NCBI GenBank assembly: GCA_015257665.1
Contig: JABZJS010000012.1
Coordinates: 1 to 21,801, forward strand
Direction: 5' to 3'
DNA from: Nanosynbacter sp.
GTDB lineage: Bacteria; Patescibacteriota; Saccharimonadia; Saccharimonadales; Saccharimonadaceae
Length of the DNA: 21,801 nt
This document shows, piece after piece, positions 1 to 7,798 of the stretch (position 1 is the stretch's first letter; the number at the start of each line of letters is the position of its first letter). The notes under the pieces are model-generated. The model ran no database searches, was not told the DNA's origin, and worked only from the letters and a program-made list of their open reading frames with translations. The translations under genes were made by a program, and so were the position numbers.

Positions 1-23
1 CTAACGCCCGGCTAGAGCTTGGG

Positions 24-1016
24 ATGGTTTGTTGCAGTTTGTTTTTAAGGTTAGGCACCCTGCCAGAGCATGTGATATATTTTTTGGCAACGATTGATCG
101 TCGATCGAAGTTTATCCAGTGGTCGATTCTTATTGGACTTGCTATCTGCAACGTTGTATTGCTCTGCCTGCCAGTGATATTCTTTGTCGTTTGTTATTGC
201 ATTGTATTTTGGAGGACGCGTGGTTATTACAAAACGGCAGAGTTTCAAAGTGTCAAGCAGAGGCTTGCCAAGCAAATACAAGAATATGACGACTTCAATG
301 CTTTTTTGCCCGAAACAAAGCGCTTTATTCGTCAGCAGCAGTCGAGGCTTTCGCGTGCGCATGTGAAAAATAGCACACTTACGGTGTATAAAAATGCGCA
401 GCTTGACCCATACCGCTATATTGTCAAATATTTTTTTGCGCAGCGTACAATAAACGAAGAGACAGTGCAAATACTCGAGCAAATCCTCCAGAAATACGAC
501 ACAATCAAAAAGACCGAGGAAATACTGCGGAGCGAATACAACGAAATTATGGACTTCATTGATGCCAAAATGTATGCTGGAGCCTATATTTTCAAGAAAA
601 TGACGATGAAGCAGCTTGGGTCGAATACATTACCTAAGTTTGAAAAGAATTATTTTCTCGTATATTCATTTAAGTACAGTTCGCCCGCCAAGCGCAATAA
701 CTACTCGTTTGATATCACTCTTACAGAGAAAAAGCTCCAAAAATTGGCAGAACATCTCAGTCAACAGATAGCATATCGCAAATCTGCGCAGTTTCAGCGT
801 CAGCTCATGACACCAAAGCTTAGGCGGTTTATCTTGCGCAGAGACAACTACGAATGCCAGAAGTGCCATGTCTCGCGCCGGGATGAGAAACACCTCTTGC
901 TCGAAGTTGACCATATTGTACCAGTGTCGAAAGGTGGTATCACGACCGAGCAAAATTTGCGAGCACTCTGTTGGCGCTGTAATCGAGCTAAGGGTGATAA
1001 GCTGGAAGTAGCCTAA
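24..1016 (+). CDS. Membrane-anchored HNH endonuclease (5' end possibly outside window)
   Basis: The C-terminal ~60 residues form a classic HNH nuclease: a CxxC pair (C278, C281), the Asp-His of the catalytic strand (D296-H297, followed by IVPVSKGG), N311 in the NLRALC segment, and a second CxxC (C316, C319) followed by N320. HNH domains cut DNA with one metal ion, and the two Cys pairs usually hold a structural zinc. Residues ~33-62 are strongly hydrophobic and look like one or two membrane segments. Between them and the nuclease lies a ~200-residue charged, mostly helical stretch I do not recognise. The reading frame is open back to base 3, so the true start may lie upstream; a GTG at 72 is another option. 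No clear Shine-Dalgarno precedes the ATG. It appears AT-richer than the gat operon after it, which hints at accessory origin. It could be a restriction/defence nuclease or a homing-type enzyme; nothing here decides. Confidence 0.8.
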   Translation: MVCCSLFLRLGTLPEHVIYFLATIDRRSKFIQWSILIGLAICNVVLLCLPVIFFVVCYCIVFWRTRGYYKTAEFQSVKQRLAKQIQEYDDFNAFLPETKRFIRQQQSRLSRAHVKNSTLTVYKNAQLDPYRYIVKYFFAQRTINEETVQILEQILQKYDTIKKTEEILRSEYNEIMDFIDAKMYAGAYIFKKMTMKQLGSNTLPKFEKNYFLVYSFKYSSPAKRNNYSFDITLTEKKLQKLAEHLSQQIAYRKSAQFQRQLMTPKLRRFILRRDNYECQKCHVSRRDEKHLLLEVDHIVPVSKGGITTEQNLRALCWRCNRAKGDKLEVA

Positions 1017-1105
1017 CATTAGCATTGTACCCTGTGCTACCCCATATTTCTTACTGACGCATTACTCGTTGCTCATTGATATATAGCGATTCCACGCACC
1101 GAATG

Positions 1106-1114
1106 TGGTACAAT
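1106..1114 (+). promoter_or_regulatory. Extended -10 promoter of gat operon (leaderless)
   Basis: TG at 1106-1107, one base, then TACAAT at 1109-1114. The expected transcription start, about 7 bases further, is near 1121, only ~3 bases before the gatC ATG at 1124. No good -35 is seen at 17-bp spacing; the extended -10 may compensate. Confidence 0.6.
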
Positions 1115-1123
1115 ATATCCATA

Positions 1124-1417
1124 ATGAGTAATATTACCACTGAAGATGTGCAGCACCTTGCACAATTAAGTTCGATTAGTCTTGGCAGTTCAGCCGACGT
1201 TGCCGCGCTGCGCCAAAACCTCGAGGATATCCTGCACTACATCGAGCAGCTATCCACTCTCGACACGACCGGTGTTGAGCCAACCTACCAAGTAACTGGC
1301 CTGACCAATGTATGGCGGCCCGACACAGTAGATGCTGGCGACGTATCGCGCGAGCAGCTATTGGGGCTAGCCGTCGAGCAGGCAGATAAGTGTGTAAAAG
1401 TACCGAAGGTGTTGTGA
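1124..1417 (+). CDS. gatC: Asp-tRNA(Asn)/Glu-tRNA(Gln) amidotransferase subunit C
   Basis: The 97-residue protein matches GatC in size and pattern: an N-terminal helix starting ITTEDVQHLAQLSSI, a middle helix LRQNLEDILHYIEQLSTLDT, then VEPTYQV, a WRPD segment, and a C-terminal KVPKVL. GatC is the small belt subunit that wraps GatA and GatB and stabilises the complex. I chose the ATG at 1124 rather than one 48 bases upstream, because the upstream codons span the promoter and the GatC fold begins at 1124. It is first in the operon and its stop is one base before gatA. Confidence 0.93.
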   Translation: MSNITTEDVQHLAQLSSISLGSSADVAALRQNLEDILHYIEQLSTLDTTGVEPTYQVTGLTNVWRPDTVDAGDVSREQLLGLAVEQADKCVKVPKVL

Positions 1418-1418
1418 T

Positions 1419-2828
1419 ATGAATATTACAGAGAGAGTTGCTCAGATCAAACAAGGCCAGACATCGGCTACTGCCCAGGTACAAGCGGCTTTACAGCGGG
1501 CGCGTGATGCTAAGGAATACCACGCCCTGCTGAGCCTGACAGAGGAGCGGGCACTGCAGCGGGCACAAGAAATTGATGAGGCGCTGGCTCGGGGCGAGGA
1601 CGTTGGAGTGCTGGCTGGCGTGCCGTTCGTCGTTAAGGATAATTATCTTGCGTATGGTGCACCAAGTACGGCAGCCAGCAAGATGCTTGAGAACTTTGAT
1701 ACGCCTCTTCAGGCAACAGTGGTAGATAAGCTTGAAGCAGCTGGGGCGATCTGCATTGGCAAGAGTAACCTCGATGCCTTTGCGCATGGTGGGAGCACAG
1801 AGAACTCATACTTTGGTGCTACGCACAACGCTGTCGACAAGACGAAAGTCGCTGGTGGCAGTAGTGGCGGCTCAGCTGTAGTGACGGCGCTCGACATTGT
1901 GCCATTTGCCCTCGGGACAGATACGGGAGGCTCGATTCGCCAACCCGCCAGTTTCAATGGTGTGTATGGTATCAAGCCAACTTATGGCACAGCGAGCCGC
2001 TATGGTGTCGTGGCAATGGCCTCGAGCACTGATACGATGGGCTGCTTTGCACGTAGCGCTGAGGATATTGCTGTGGTGATGAACGTCATGGCTGGCCAAG
2101 ACCCGAAGGATATGACGACGCTGCCCGACTTTTTCGCGCCTGCAACCGAGGCACCGCAACAACTGAAGATTGGTATCATCAATGAAGCAATGGGTGATGG
2201 TGTTGATGCGGAAGTGCGTCAGGCGGTCAGCCAGTATGCCGATACCCTGCGATCACATGGCCATACCGTCGAGACAGTAAGCATGCCGATGCTTCAGCAT
2301 GCCCTTGCTATCTACTACATTGTTGTGCCAGCTGAGATCTCAAGCAACCTGGCGCGCTACGATGGCGTGCGCTATGGTCACCGTGCTGAGGGAGTTAAGA
2401 CACTGGCCGAGCTTTATGGTCGGAGTCGCGACGAAGGGTTTATGCCAGAGAACAAGCGGCGCATTATGATTGGGAGCTACGTACTAAGTAGTGGGTATTT
2501 TGACGCGTACTATCTCCAGGCACAAAAAGCGCGGACATTGCTCATCAACGAATTTAACGCCCTGTTTGAGAAATACGATATGCTTCTTTTGCCGACAGCA
2601 CCAACTCCTGCCTTTGGTCTTGGTGAAAACAGCGACGACCCGCTTAAGATGTATCTCGCGGATATCATGACAGTGCCAGCTAGCCTGGCCGGGTTGCCGG
2701 CGCTGAATGTGCCAGCTGGAGTGAGCCAGGCGGGCCTGCCAATCGGTGCGCAGCTGATTGGCCCCATGCAGAGTGATGCAACGCTGCTTGCTGTGGCAAC
2801 CCAAGCAGCTACAGAAAGGAGCGCCTGA
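1419..2828 (+). CDS. gatA: Asp-tRNA(Asn)/Glu-tRNA(Gln) amidotransferase subunit A
   Basis: This is the glutaminase subunit: it releases ammonia from glutamine (or asparagine) and channels it to GatB. At 469 residues it is close to the usual ~485. The amidase-signature Ser-cisSer-Lys triad is visible: K73 in FVVKDN, S148 in GGSSGGS, and S172 in TDTGGSIRQP. These correspond to K79/S154/S178 of the Staphylococcus enzyme with a constant offset of six. The conserved GVYGIKPTYG follows. The ATG is one base after the gatC stop; the stop TGA at 2826-2828 shares its A with the next start (TGATG), suggesting translational coupling. All catalytic residues are present. Confidence 0.96.
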   Translation: MNITERVAQIKQGQTSATAQVQAALQRARDAKEYHALLSLTEERALQRAQEIDEALARGEDVGVLAGVPFVVKDNYLAYGAPSTAASKMLENFDTPLQATVVDKLEAAGAICIGKSNLDAFAHGGSTENSYFGATHNAVDKTKVAGGSSGGSAVVTALDIVPFALGTDTGGSIRQPASFNGVYGIKPTYGTASRYGVVAMASSTDTMGCFARSAEDIAVVMNVMAGQDPKDMTTLPDFFAPATEAPQQLKIGIINEAMGDGVDAEVRQAVSQYADTLRSHGHTVETVSMPMLQHALAIYYIVVPAEISSNLARYDGVRYGHRAEGVKTLAELYGRSRDEGFMPENKRRIMIGSYVLSSGYFDAYYLQAQKARTLLINEFNALFEKYDMLLLPTAPTPAFGLGENSDDPLKMYLADIMTVPASLAGLPALNVPAGVSQAGLPIGAQLIGPMQSDATLLAVATQAATERSA

Positions 2829-3247
2829 TGTCTGGCAGTGTCACGATCCTTTTGGTGGGTATTATTATCATTGCTGCGATCTTGGTTGTCGTTGTTGCCC
2901 TGACGCGCCAGGGTGGCAAGGTGCTCAATGTCGAGAAATACCAAGCACGCTGGCTTGCCATTGAGAATAGCCTCGATAAATCCAATATTGGCACGTATCA
3001 GCTAGCTATCTTCGAGGCAGATAAGTTGCTCGATCTTGCTCTCCGTGAACGTGGCTTTGCTGGCGACACGATGGGCGAGCGCATGAAGTCGGCCCGCGAA
3101 CAATGGAGCAATAGCAACCACGTATGGGGTGCTCACAAGGTGCGCAACAAGCTGGCGCACGAGGCTAATGTGCGGCTCTCGCGCGAGATTGCCTTGCGGG
3201 CATTAGCCGCGTATAAACAGGGGTTAAAGGATTTGGGAGCGATATAA
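2828..3247 (+). CDS. Membrane-anchored HEPN-like protein inside the gat operon
   Basis: This 139-residue protein has one N-terminal transmembrane helix (residues ~5-26, runs of Ile/Val) and a soluble helical domain. Seen directly: the motif R106-N-K-L-A-H111 followed by E112, an RX4H with Asn after the Arg. That is the signature of HEPN domains, many of which are RNases (toxins, CRISPR Csm6, RNase L). Upstream helices include IFEADKLLDLALRERG and GERMKSAREQW, also HEPN/DUF4145-like in style. It starts inside the gatA stop codon, with AAGGAG about 10 bases upstream, and ends two bases before gatB, so it is co-translated with the amidotransferase. HEPN membership is inferred from motif and helical layout. 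It may be catalytically inert, and a role in tRNA handling is only suggested by context. Confidence 0.72.
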   Translation: MSGSVTILLVGIIIIAAILVVVVALTRQGGKVLNVEKYQARWLAIENSLDKSNIGTYQLAIFEADKLLDLALRERGFAGDTMGERMKSAREQWSNSNHVWGAHKVRNKLAHEANVRLSREIALRALAAYKQGLKDLGAI

Positions 3248-3249
3248 TT

Positions 3250-4761
3250 ATGGCAGTTTCTCACGATGTTTTGCAAAAATATGAAGTGACGATTGGTATC
3301 GAATGCCACGTCCAGTTGGCGACAGACACGAAACTCTTTAGTCCAGCAGACAATGACGCCCGCGATGCCGAGCCTAATAGCAAAGTCCACCCGATCGACT
3401 TCGGTCTGCCTGGCATGCTACCAGTCCTGAACCGCCACGCGGTTGATCTTGCGATTCGGGCTGGCAAGGCACTCAACGCGCCTATCGCTCGTGTTTCGCG
3501 TTTCGATCGTAAGCATTATTTCTATCCAGATCTGCCGAAAGGCTACCAGACGAGCCAGATGTATCAGCCGATTATCTTGGCGGGCTATGTGGATGTGCCA
3601 CTTGATGATGGTAGCACCACGCGTGTTCGAATCGACCATGCTCACATGGAGGAAGATGCTGGCAAGTTAACACACCACGATGGCTACTCATTGGTCGATC
3701 TCAACCGGGCAGGTACACCACTGATCGAGATTGTCTCACAGCCTGATATTCACTCGGCAGCCGAGGCTCGTGCCTACGCAGCAGAGCTTCACAAGCTCAT
3801 GACCTATGCTGGCGTCACACACGGCGATCTTTACCATGGTAATATGCGCTTTGACGTTAATATCTCGATCGCGCCAAAGAGTTCAGATCAGCTTGGTACG
3901 CGTGCTGAAGTGAAGAATCTCAATAGCTTTCGCAGTGTAGAAAAGGCAGTGGAGTATGAATATGCCCGTCAGGCGGATCTGCTCGAGCGCGGTGAGCGTG
4001 TCGTGCAAGAAACCCGCGGCTGGAGTGACGATAAAGGCATCACCACGAGCCAGCGCAGCAAAGAAGATGCACAGGACTATCGCTACATGCCCGACCCAGA
4101 CATTCCACCAATTGTCCTAACGGACGAAGAGATTGCTCGTGTCCAGCAGGACGTACCGACGATGCCAGGTGAATACCGTGCGCAGTGGCAGAGCCTTGCG
4201 CTGGATAACTCGGTGGTTAATACTGTGCTAAGTCATCAGCCACTGGCTATTTTGCTGAGTGATATCTACCCACTAGAGCATAATGCTTCGTCAATTTTGC
4301 AAAGCCTTGGCGTTGATGAGTCGGTGTATGAGCGGCTTGTCAAGCGGATCTTCAACTGGTTTGCCTCCACGCCAGAAGAGTTGATGGATATGAGTAAGGT
4401 TGAATCGGGTTTTGTTGGGCCGCGGCGACTCTTGCTGCTCTCACAGTTGGTGGAGGACAACAAAGTCAGCTCGACTGGTGCAAAGGAGCTCTTTCTCGAC
4501 CTTTTTGACGAGCAATATACTGGCAAGATGCCTGAGGCGATTGCTGAGGCAAAGAATCTACTCCAGGTGTCAGACGAGGGGGCGATTGGCGCGATTGTTG
4601 ATGAGGTGATGAATGACCCAGCCAGTGCAGCGTCGATTGCGGATATCAAGGCTGGCAAGGATAAGGCAATTGGCTACCTCGTCGGGCAAGTCATGAAGCG
4701 ATCCCGCGGCAAAGCCAATCCAGCTCTGGCGCAGAAACTGATTCGTGAGAGGCTGAAGTAA
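3250..4761 (+). CDS. gatB: Asp-tRNA(Asn)/Glu-tRNA(Gln) amidotransferase subunit B
   Basis: GatB phosphorylates the Glu or Asp on mischarged tRNA and accepts ammonia from GatA. Family motifs appear in order: IGIECHVQL near residue 16, DRKHYFYPDLPKGYQTSQ, EEDAGKLTHH, and DLNRAGTPLIEIVSQPD. A C-terminal YqeY-like helical tRNA-binding tail ends in GKANPALAQKLIRERLK. At 503 residues it is slightly longer than the usual ~475. The start is preceded by GGAG about 10 bases upstream. The stop overlaps the next start by one base (TAATG). With gatC and gatA this completes GatCAB, so the host probably lacks GlnRS, AsnRS or both; those genes are not in the window. Confidence 0.96.
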   Translation: MAVSHDVLQKYEVTIGIECHVQLATDTKLFSPADNDARDAEPNSKVHPIDFGLPGMLPVLNRHAVDLAIRAGKALNAPIARVSRFDRKHYFYPDLPKGYQTSQMYQPIILAGYVDVPLDDGSTTRVRIDHAHMEEDAGKLTHHDGYSLVDLNRAGTPLIEIVSQPDIHSAAEARAYAAELHKLMTYAGVTHGDLYHGNMRFDVNISIAPKSSDQLGTRAEVKNLNSFRSVEKAVEYEYARQADLLERGERVVQETRGWSDDKGITTSQRSKEDAQDYRYMPDPDIPPIVLTDEEIARVQQDVPTMPGEYRAQWQSLALDNSVVNTVLSHQPLAILLSDIYPLEHNASSILQSLGVDESVYERLVKRIFNWFASTPEELMDMSKVESGFVGPRRLLLLSQLVEDNKVSSTGAKELFLDLFDEQYTGKMPEAIAEAKNLLQVSDEGAIGAIVDEVMNDPASAASIADIKAGKDKAIGYLVGQVMKRSRGKANPALAQKLIRERLK

Positions 4762-5315
4762 TGAATCCGTGGCGTCGCATTGGTGACCAGGCTGTTCTCT
4801 ATGACGGTAACTGGCGGAGAGTGCTCCAAAAAACATTTGTCATGCCAAATGGGCACACAATGCAGGCTGAAATATCGAGTAGTCATTGCCTTGAGTCGGT
4901 TATGGTTGTTGCCTTGACGCCAGAGCATCAGGCGATTATTGCACGGCAATTTCGCTGTGGTCCTGAGCAAATTTTTGATGAGTTGCCAGGTGGTACTGTT
5001 GACCCGAATGAAGCACTAGAAGAGGCGGCGCGTCGCGAGTTGCGAGAAGAAACTGGCTATGACGCGGGAGAGCTGATATTTTTGGGTACAATGTACAAAC
5101 ACGCCTGGATGGATACCAAGTCACACTACTTCTTGGCAAAAAACTGCACACCAAGCGAAGCTGGCCAACAACTCGACGATAATGAAGCTGTTGAAGTGTG
5201 TACGATATCGATTGATCAACTGTTTAAGAATGGCAAATCTGGCAAGATGACAGATACAGAAGGCCTATTCTTAGCATATGAGCAACTAAAGGATATCCAG
5301 AGAGGTGAGCAGTAA
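4761..5315 (+). CDS. Nudix hydrolase, ADP-ribose pyrophosphatase-like (first of pair)
   Basis: This 184-residue protein has a complete Nudix box GX5EX7REUXEEXG at residues 78-99 (G78, E84, R92-E93-L94, E96-E97, G99), with the metal-binding glutamates intact. Nudix enzymes hydrolyse nucleoside diphosphates linked to another group. The N-terminal sheet, the ARQFRCGPEQ and ELPGG segments before the box and the overall length resemble the ADP-ribose/ADP-sugar pyrophosphatase branch, but the substrate cannot be read from sequence. It overlaps gatB by one base and the second Nudix gene by one base. It is clearly related in layout to that neighbour, so a tandem duplication followed by divergence is likely. 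Confidence 0.88.
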   Translation: MNPWRRIGDQAVLYDGNWRRVLQKTFVMPNGHTMQAEISSSHCLESVMVVALTPEHQAIIARQFRCGPEQIFDELPGGTVDPNEALEEAARRELREETGYDAGELIFLGTMYKHAWMDTKSHYFLAKNCTPSEAGQQLDDNEAVEVCTISIDQLFKNGKSGKMTDTEGLFLAYEQLKDIQRGEQ

Positions 5316-5884
5316 TGAAGACATTTACCCGCAGCGAGCCAACAACAGTGACACCAGTAGGTGAGCGGTTTAAGCAGTCAGTGGTCGTGAAGCATTTTCA
5401 GACGGATGACGGCTTGACGCATGAGTTTACAACGTTTTTTGCTGAGGATAGTTGTGCTGCGCCAGTGATTGCTCTCACATCAGAGGGTAAGGTGGTAATG
5501 GTATATCAGTTTCGAGCAGGACCTGAGGCGTGGCTGTATGACTTCCCGAGCGGAGCTGCCTTGCCTGGCGAAGACCCAGAAGTAGCAGCGCGACGTGAAT
5601 TGGCAGAGGAGACAGGGTATGTTCCGGGTGCGATGCACTACTTGGGGGATTGCCACGAGAATGGTTACATTAATGGCAAGAGTCCAGTTTTTCTTGCGAC
5701 TGATTGCACGTATGATCCACAGGTAAAGCAGCTCGACCAGACCGAACGCGACCAGGGAGCTCAGACGCGTCTCGTCTCGATTGATGAATTGTTTACAATT
5801 GCTAAGAATGGCGAGCTTTGCCTTGCAGGGCCGTTTGCCTTAGCATTTGAGTATCTAAATAACCGACGACAGGAGGAATCATAA
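5315..5884 (+). CDS. Nudix hydrolase, ADP-ribose pyrophosphatase-like (second of pair)
   Basis: This 189-residue protein has a full Nudix box at residues 80-101 (G80, E86, R94-E95-L96, E98-E99, G101). It is preceded by VYQFRAGPEAWLYDFPSG, which lines up with the ARQFRCGPEQIFDELPGG segment of the upstream Nudix protein. Both end with a similar SIDELF / SIDQLF region and a LAFEYL / LAYEQL helix, so the two are paralogues. Sequence outside the box differs widely, suggesting different substrates. Starts and stops overlap by one base on both sides, and a strong AGGAGG near its end serves galU. The exact substrate is unknown. Confidence 0.87.
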   Translation: MKTFTRSEPTTVTPVGERFKQSVVVKHFQTDDGLTHEFTTFFAEDSCAAPVIALTSEGKVVMVYQFRAGPEAWLYDFPSGAALPGEDPEVAARRELAEETGYVPGAMHYLGDCHENGYINGKSPVFLATDCTYDPQVKQLDQTERDQGAQTRLVSIDELFTIAKNGELCLAGPFALAFEYLNNRRQEES

Positions 5885-6789
5885 TGAAACGACCAACAAA
5901 AGCAATCATCGCCGCCGCGGGTTTTGGTACGCGGTTCTTACCGCAGACGAAGGCAATGCCTAAGGAGATGATGCCACTGATCGATAAGCCAATCATTCAG
6001 TATGTGGTGGAGGAGCTCGTCCAGGCGGGGATTCGCGACATTATCATTGTGGGGAGTGCCAATAAGCGTGCGATCGAAGACCACTTTGATGTGCCAAATG
6101 AGGATCTGCTAGCTAACCTTCGGGCTGGTGGGCCAAAGAAGCAGCCACTGATCGATACCGTCAAGCAGTTGTCGGAGATGGCAAACTTCATCTACATCCG
6201 CCAAAAGGGTCCATACGGCAACGCGACACCACTAGCCTGCGCAGCACATCTCATCAACCGCGACGAGCCCGTCATCTATACCTTTGCCGATGACTTCATT
6301 GCTGCCAGTCCAAGCCGCTTCCAGCAGATGATCGCTGCGTCGCAAGAGCTTGATGGTGCGGTACTATCGTGCAAAAAGATCGTCGATGATGCTGAGTTTG
6401 ATCGCTACGGCGTTGTGGCTGGCCAGCAGCTATCGGACGGTGTTATTAAGATGAGCAACATCGTTGAAAAGCCAGGTAAGGCTAATGCGCCGTCTGACCT
6501 CGCTAGTGTCAGTAGCTATATTTTGCCTGGCGAATTCTTTAGCTATCTTGAGCATGCGAAGGAGCATTTTGATGGGCATGGCGAGTTTACCGTCCAGCCT
6601 ATTATGCAGCGGATGATTGATGACAATCACGCGTTCTTTGGTGTGGAGATTACCAACGGTACATATTATGACACTGGCGATAAGTTAGAGTATCTTAAGA
6701 CCGTTGTGGATTTTGGCCTCAAAGACCCAGTGCTTGGCCCAGAGTTTGCAAAATACCTACGGACTCACTATACTGATACCCAGGCATAG
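5884..6789 (+). CDS. galU: UTP-glucose-1-phosphate uridylyltransferase
   Basis: GalU makes UDP-glucose from UTP and glucose 1-phosphate, the donor for surface polysaccharides and glycolipids. The nucleotide-binding N-terminus IIAAAGFGTRFLPQTKAMPKEM is followed by PLIDKPIIQYVVEE, then DIIIVGSANKRAIEDHFD, TFADDF, NIVEKPGKANAPSDLASVSSYILP and TYYDTGDKLEYLKTVV, all family hallmarks. At 301 residues it has normal length. AGGAGG about 7 bases upstream supports this start, which overlaps the Nudix stop by one base. It closes the tightly packed gat-Nudix-galU block; a 32-base gap follows. Confidence 0.95.
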   Translation: MKRPTKAIIAAAGFGTRFLPQTKAMPKEMMPLIDKPIIQYVVEELVQAGIRDIIIVGSANKRAIEDHFDVPNEDLLANLRAGGPKKQPLIDTVKQLSEMANFIYIRQKGPYGNATPLACAAHLINRDEPVIYTFADDFIAASPSRFQQMIAASQELDGAVLSCKKIVDDAEFDRYGVVAGQQLSDGVIKMSNIVEKPGKANAPSDLASVSSYILPGEFFSYLEHAKEHFDGHGEFTVQPIMQRMIDDNHAFFGVEITNGTYYDTGDKLEYLKTVVDFGLKDPVLGPEFAKYLRTHYTDTQA

Positions 6790-6821
6790 ATCGTATGCTA
6801 CTAACATAAAGGAGATACCGC

Positions 6822-7076
6822 ATGGAGTGGGCACAGATATTAGTTATCATGTTATCGGTATTGCTAGCGCTGCTGCTGGTGCTTGCGATCGTCTTGACGA
6901 TCATATTGATTCGCATCACCCAGCGGATTAGTGCTGTGGTCGAGTCGGCTGAACGCGTAGCAGCAAACCTCGAGGCAACGACTGATAATATTGCCCGGGC
7001 TACCTCGCCGTTTTGGCTAGCCAAGACCGCTGTGTCTTCGATCAAAAAATTGTTTACCACCAAACATAATCGATAA
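6822..7076 (+). CDS. Small membrane protein, DUF948/YtxG-like
   Basis: This 84-residue protein has one long transmembrane helix (residues ~5-32) followed by an amphipathic helix (ITQRISAVVESAERVAANLEATTDNIARATSP) typical of DUF948-type proteins, then a basic tail. AAAGGAG at 6808-6814 is well placed for this ATG. It lies directly before a YtxH-like gene, the same order as ytxG-ytxH in Bacillus, which supports the assignment. Function in any host is poorly understood (envelope or stress associated). Probably co-transcribed with galU. Confidence 0.75.
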   Translation: MEWAQILVIMLSVLLALLLVLAIVLTIILIRITQRISAVVESAERVAANLEATTDNIARATSPFWLAKTAVSSIKKLFTTKHNR

Positions 7077-7087
7077 AGGAGGGATAT

Positions 7088-7366
7088 ATGTCGAAAGGTA
7101 AATTTGTGCTTGGTGCAGCAATTGGTGCTGCCGCTGGCGTGGTGGCTGGGCTCTTGACAGCGCCAAAGTCAGGCAAAGAGACGCGAGCTGACCTCAAGAA
7201 GAAAGCACGTGAGCTCAAGCAAGACGCTACCACAAAGGGCGACGAATTGCGTGCTAAGGGCGAGAAGGCATACTATGATGCGCGTGATGCCGCTCGTGAC
7301 CTGCACGACCGCAGTGGCCGCGCTCTGCGCAGTGCTCGTGATGAGTTTGCAAAGGACAAGAAGTAG
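7088..7366 (+). CDS. YtxH domain protein
   Basis: This 92-residue protein begins with a Gly/Ala-rich hydrophobic segment (GAAIGAAAGVVAGLLTAP, residues ~9-26) and the KSGKETR motif that marks YtxH proteins. A highly charged helical tail rich in Lys, Asp, Ala and Arg (residues ~32-92) follows. The tail has the 11-residue character of LEA/apolipoprotein-like amphipathic helices. A very strong Shine-Dalgarno (AAGGAGGG) overlaps the end of the preceding gene. The role is unknown, possibly envelope stress. The gene ends just before a long hairpin. Confidence 0.85.
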   Translation: MSKGKFVLGAAIGAAAGVVAGLLTAPKSGKETRADLKKKARELKQDATTKGDELRAKGEKAYYDARDAARDLHDRSGRALRSARDEFAKDKK

Positions 7367-7382
7367 CCAGTAGGCGACAAAG

Positions 7383-7426
7383 GATGCGGTGAGTATTCTC
7401 CTTATAGGCAGAATGCTCACCGCATC
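7383..7426 (+). terminator. Long hairpin after ytxH-like gene
   Basis: A 17-pair stem (7383-7399 with 7410-7426, one G-U pair) closes a 10-base loop. No U-tract follows: the next bases are TTCACAAT. It sits between the end of the gat-to-ytxH transcript and the promoter of the next gene, so it probably ends or stabilises the upstream mRNA. Confidence 0.6.
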
Positions 7427-7434
7427 TTCACAAT

Positions 7435-7440
7435 TATAAT
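7435..7440 (+). promoter_or_regulatory. Consensus -10 (TATAAT) of DUF5665-like gene, leaderless
   Basis: A perfect TATAAT ends four bases before the ATG at 7445, so transcription should start at or within the start codon. The long hairpin at 7383-7426 occupies the spacer and -35 region. Confidence 0.55.
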
Positions 7441-7444
7441 TATT

Positions 7445-7795
7445 ATGACAAAGCAATCATCCCCACCGCAGCGCTCATCAGATGAGTCGGTGACTCGTGA
7501 GCAACATGACCTCCCTAGGCTAGCTACCGAGCTTGCACAGCAGGTCAAACGAGCCAACGAGACCGATGCACGCAAGGCTATCCTCGAGGATTTATTTTAC
7601 GATTTTCATCGTAGCCGCGCAGAAGTCTACAAAATGAACTTCATCCGCGGGATATTTTTTGGCCTAGGGAGTGTGCTTGGCGGAACGATTCTTGTAGCGC
7701 TGTTTGTCTGGTTACTCAATGCCATCGGCCTCTTGGTGCCAAGCCTGGCGGACTTTATCGATAGCATTATCAAGGTGATGAGTACGCGGCATTGA
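7445..7795 (+). CDS. DUF5665-like small membrane protein
   Basis: This 116-residue protein has a charged N-terminus, the segment LEDLFYDFHRSRAEVYKMNFIRGIFFGLGSVLGGT (residues ~47-81), and a transmembrane helix at ~70-97. The 'DFHRSR...NF.RGIFFG.GS..GGT' pattern is what I associate with the DUF5665 family, common in Patescibacteria; this comes from memory, not a search. No function is known for that family. The ATG follows a consensus -10 by four bases with no Shine-Dalgarno. It stands alone between two structured intergenic regions. Confidence 0.75.
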   Translation: MTKQSSPPQRSSDESVTREQHDLPRLATELAQQVKRANETDARKAILEDLFYDFHRSRAEVYKMNFIRGIFFGLGSVLGGTILVALFVWLLNAIGLLVPSLADFIDSIIKVMSTRH

Positions 7796-7798
7796 TGT

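Noticed and set aside
3625..3633. GTTCGAATC, a T-loop-like sequence suggesting a tRNA
   Set aside because: It lies inside the conserved gatB coding region and no acceptor or anticodon stems can be built around it.
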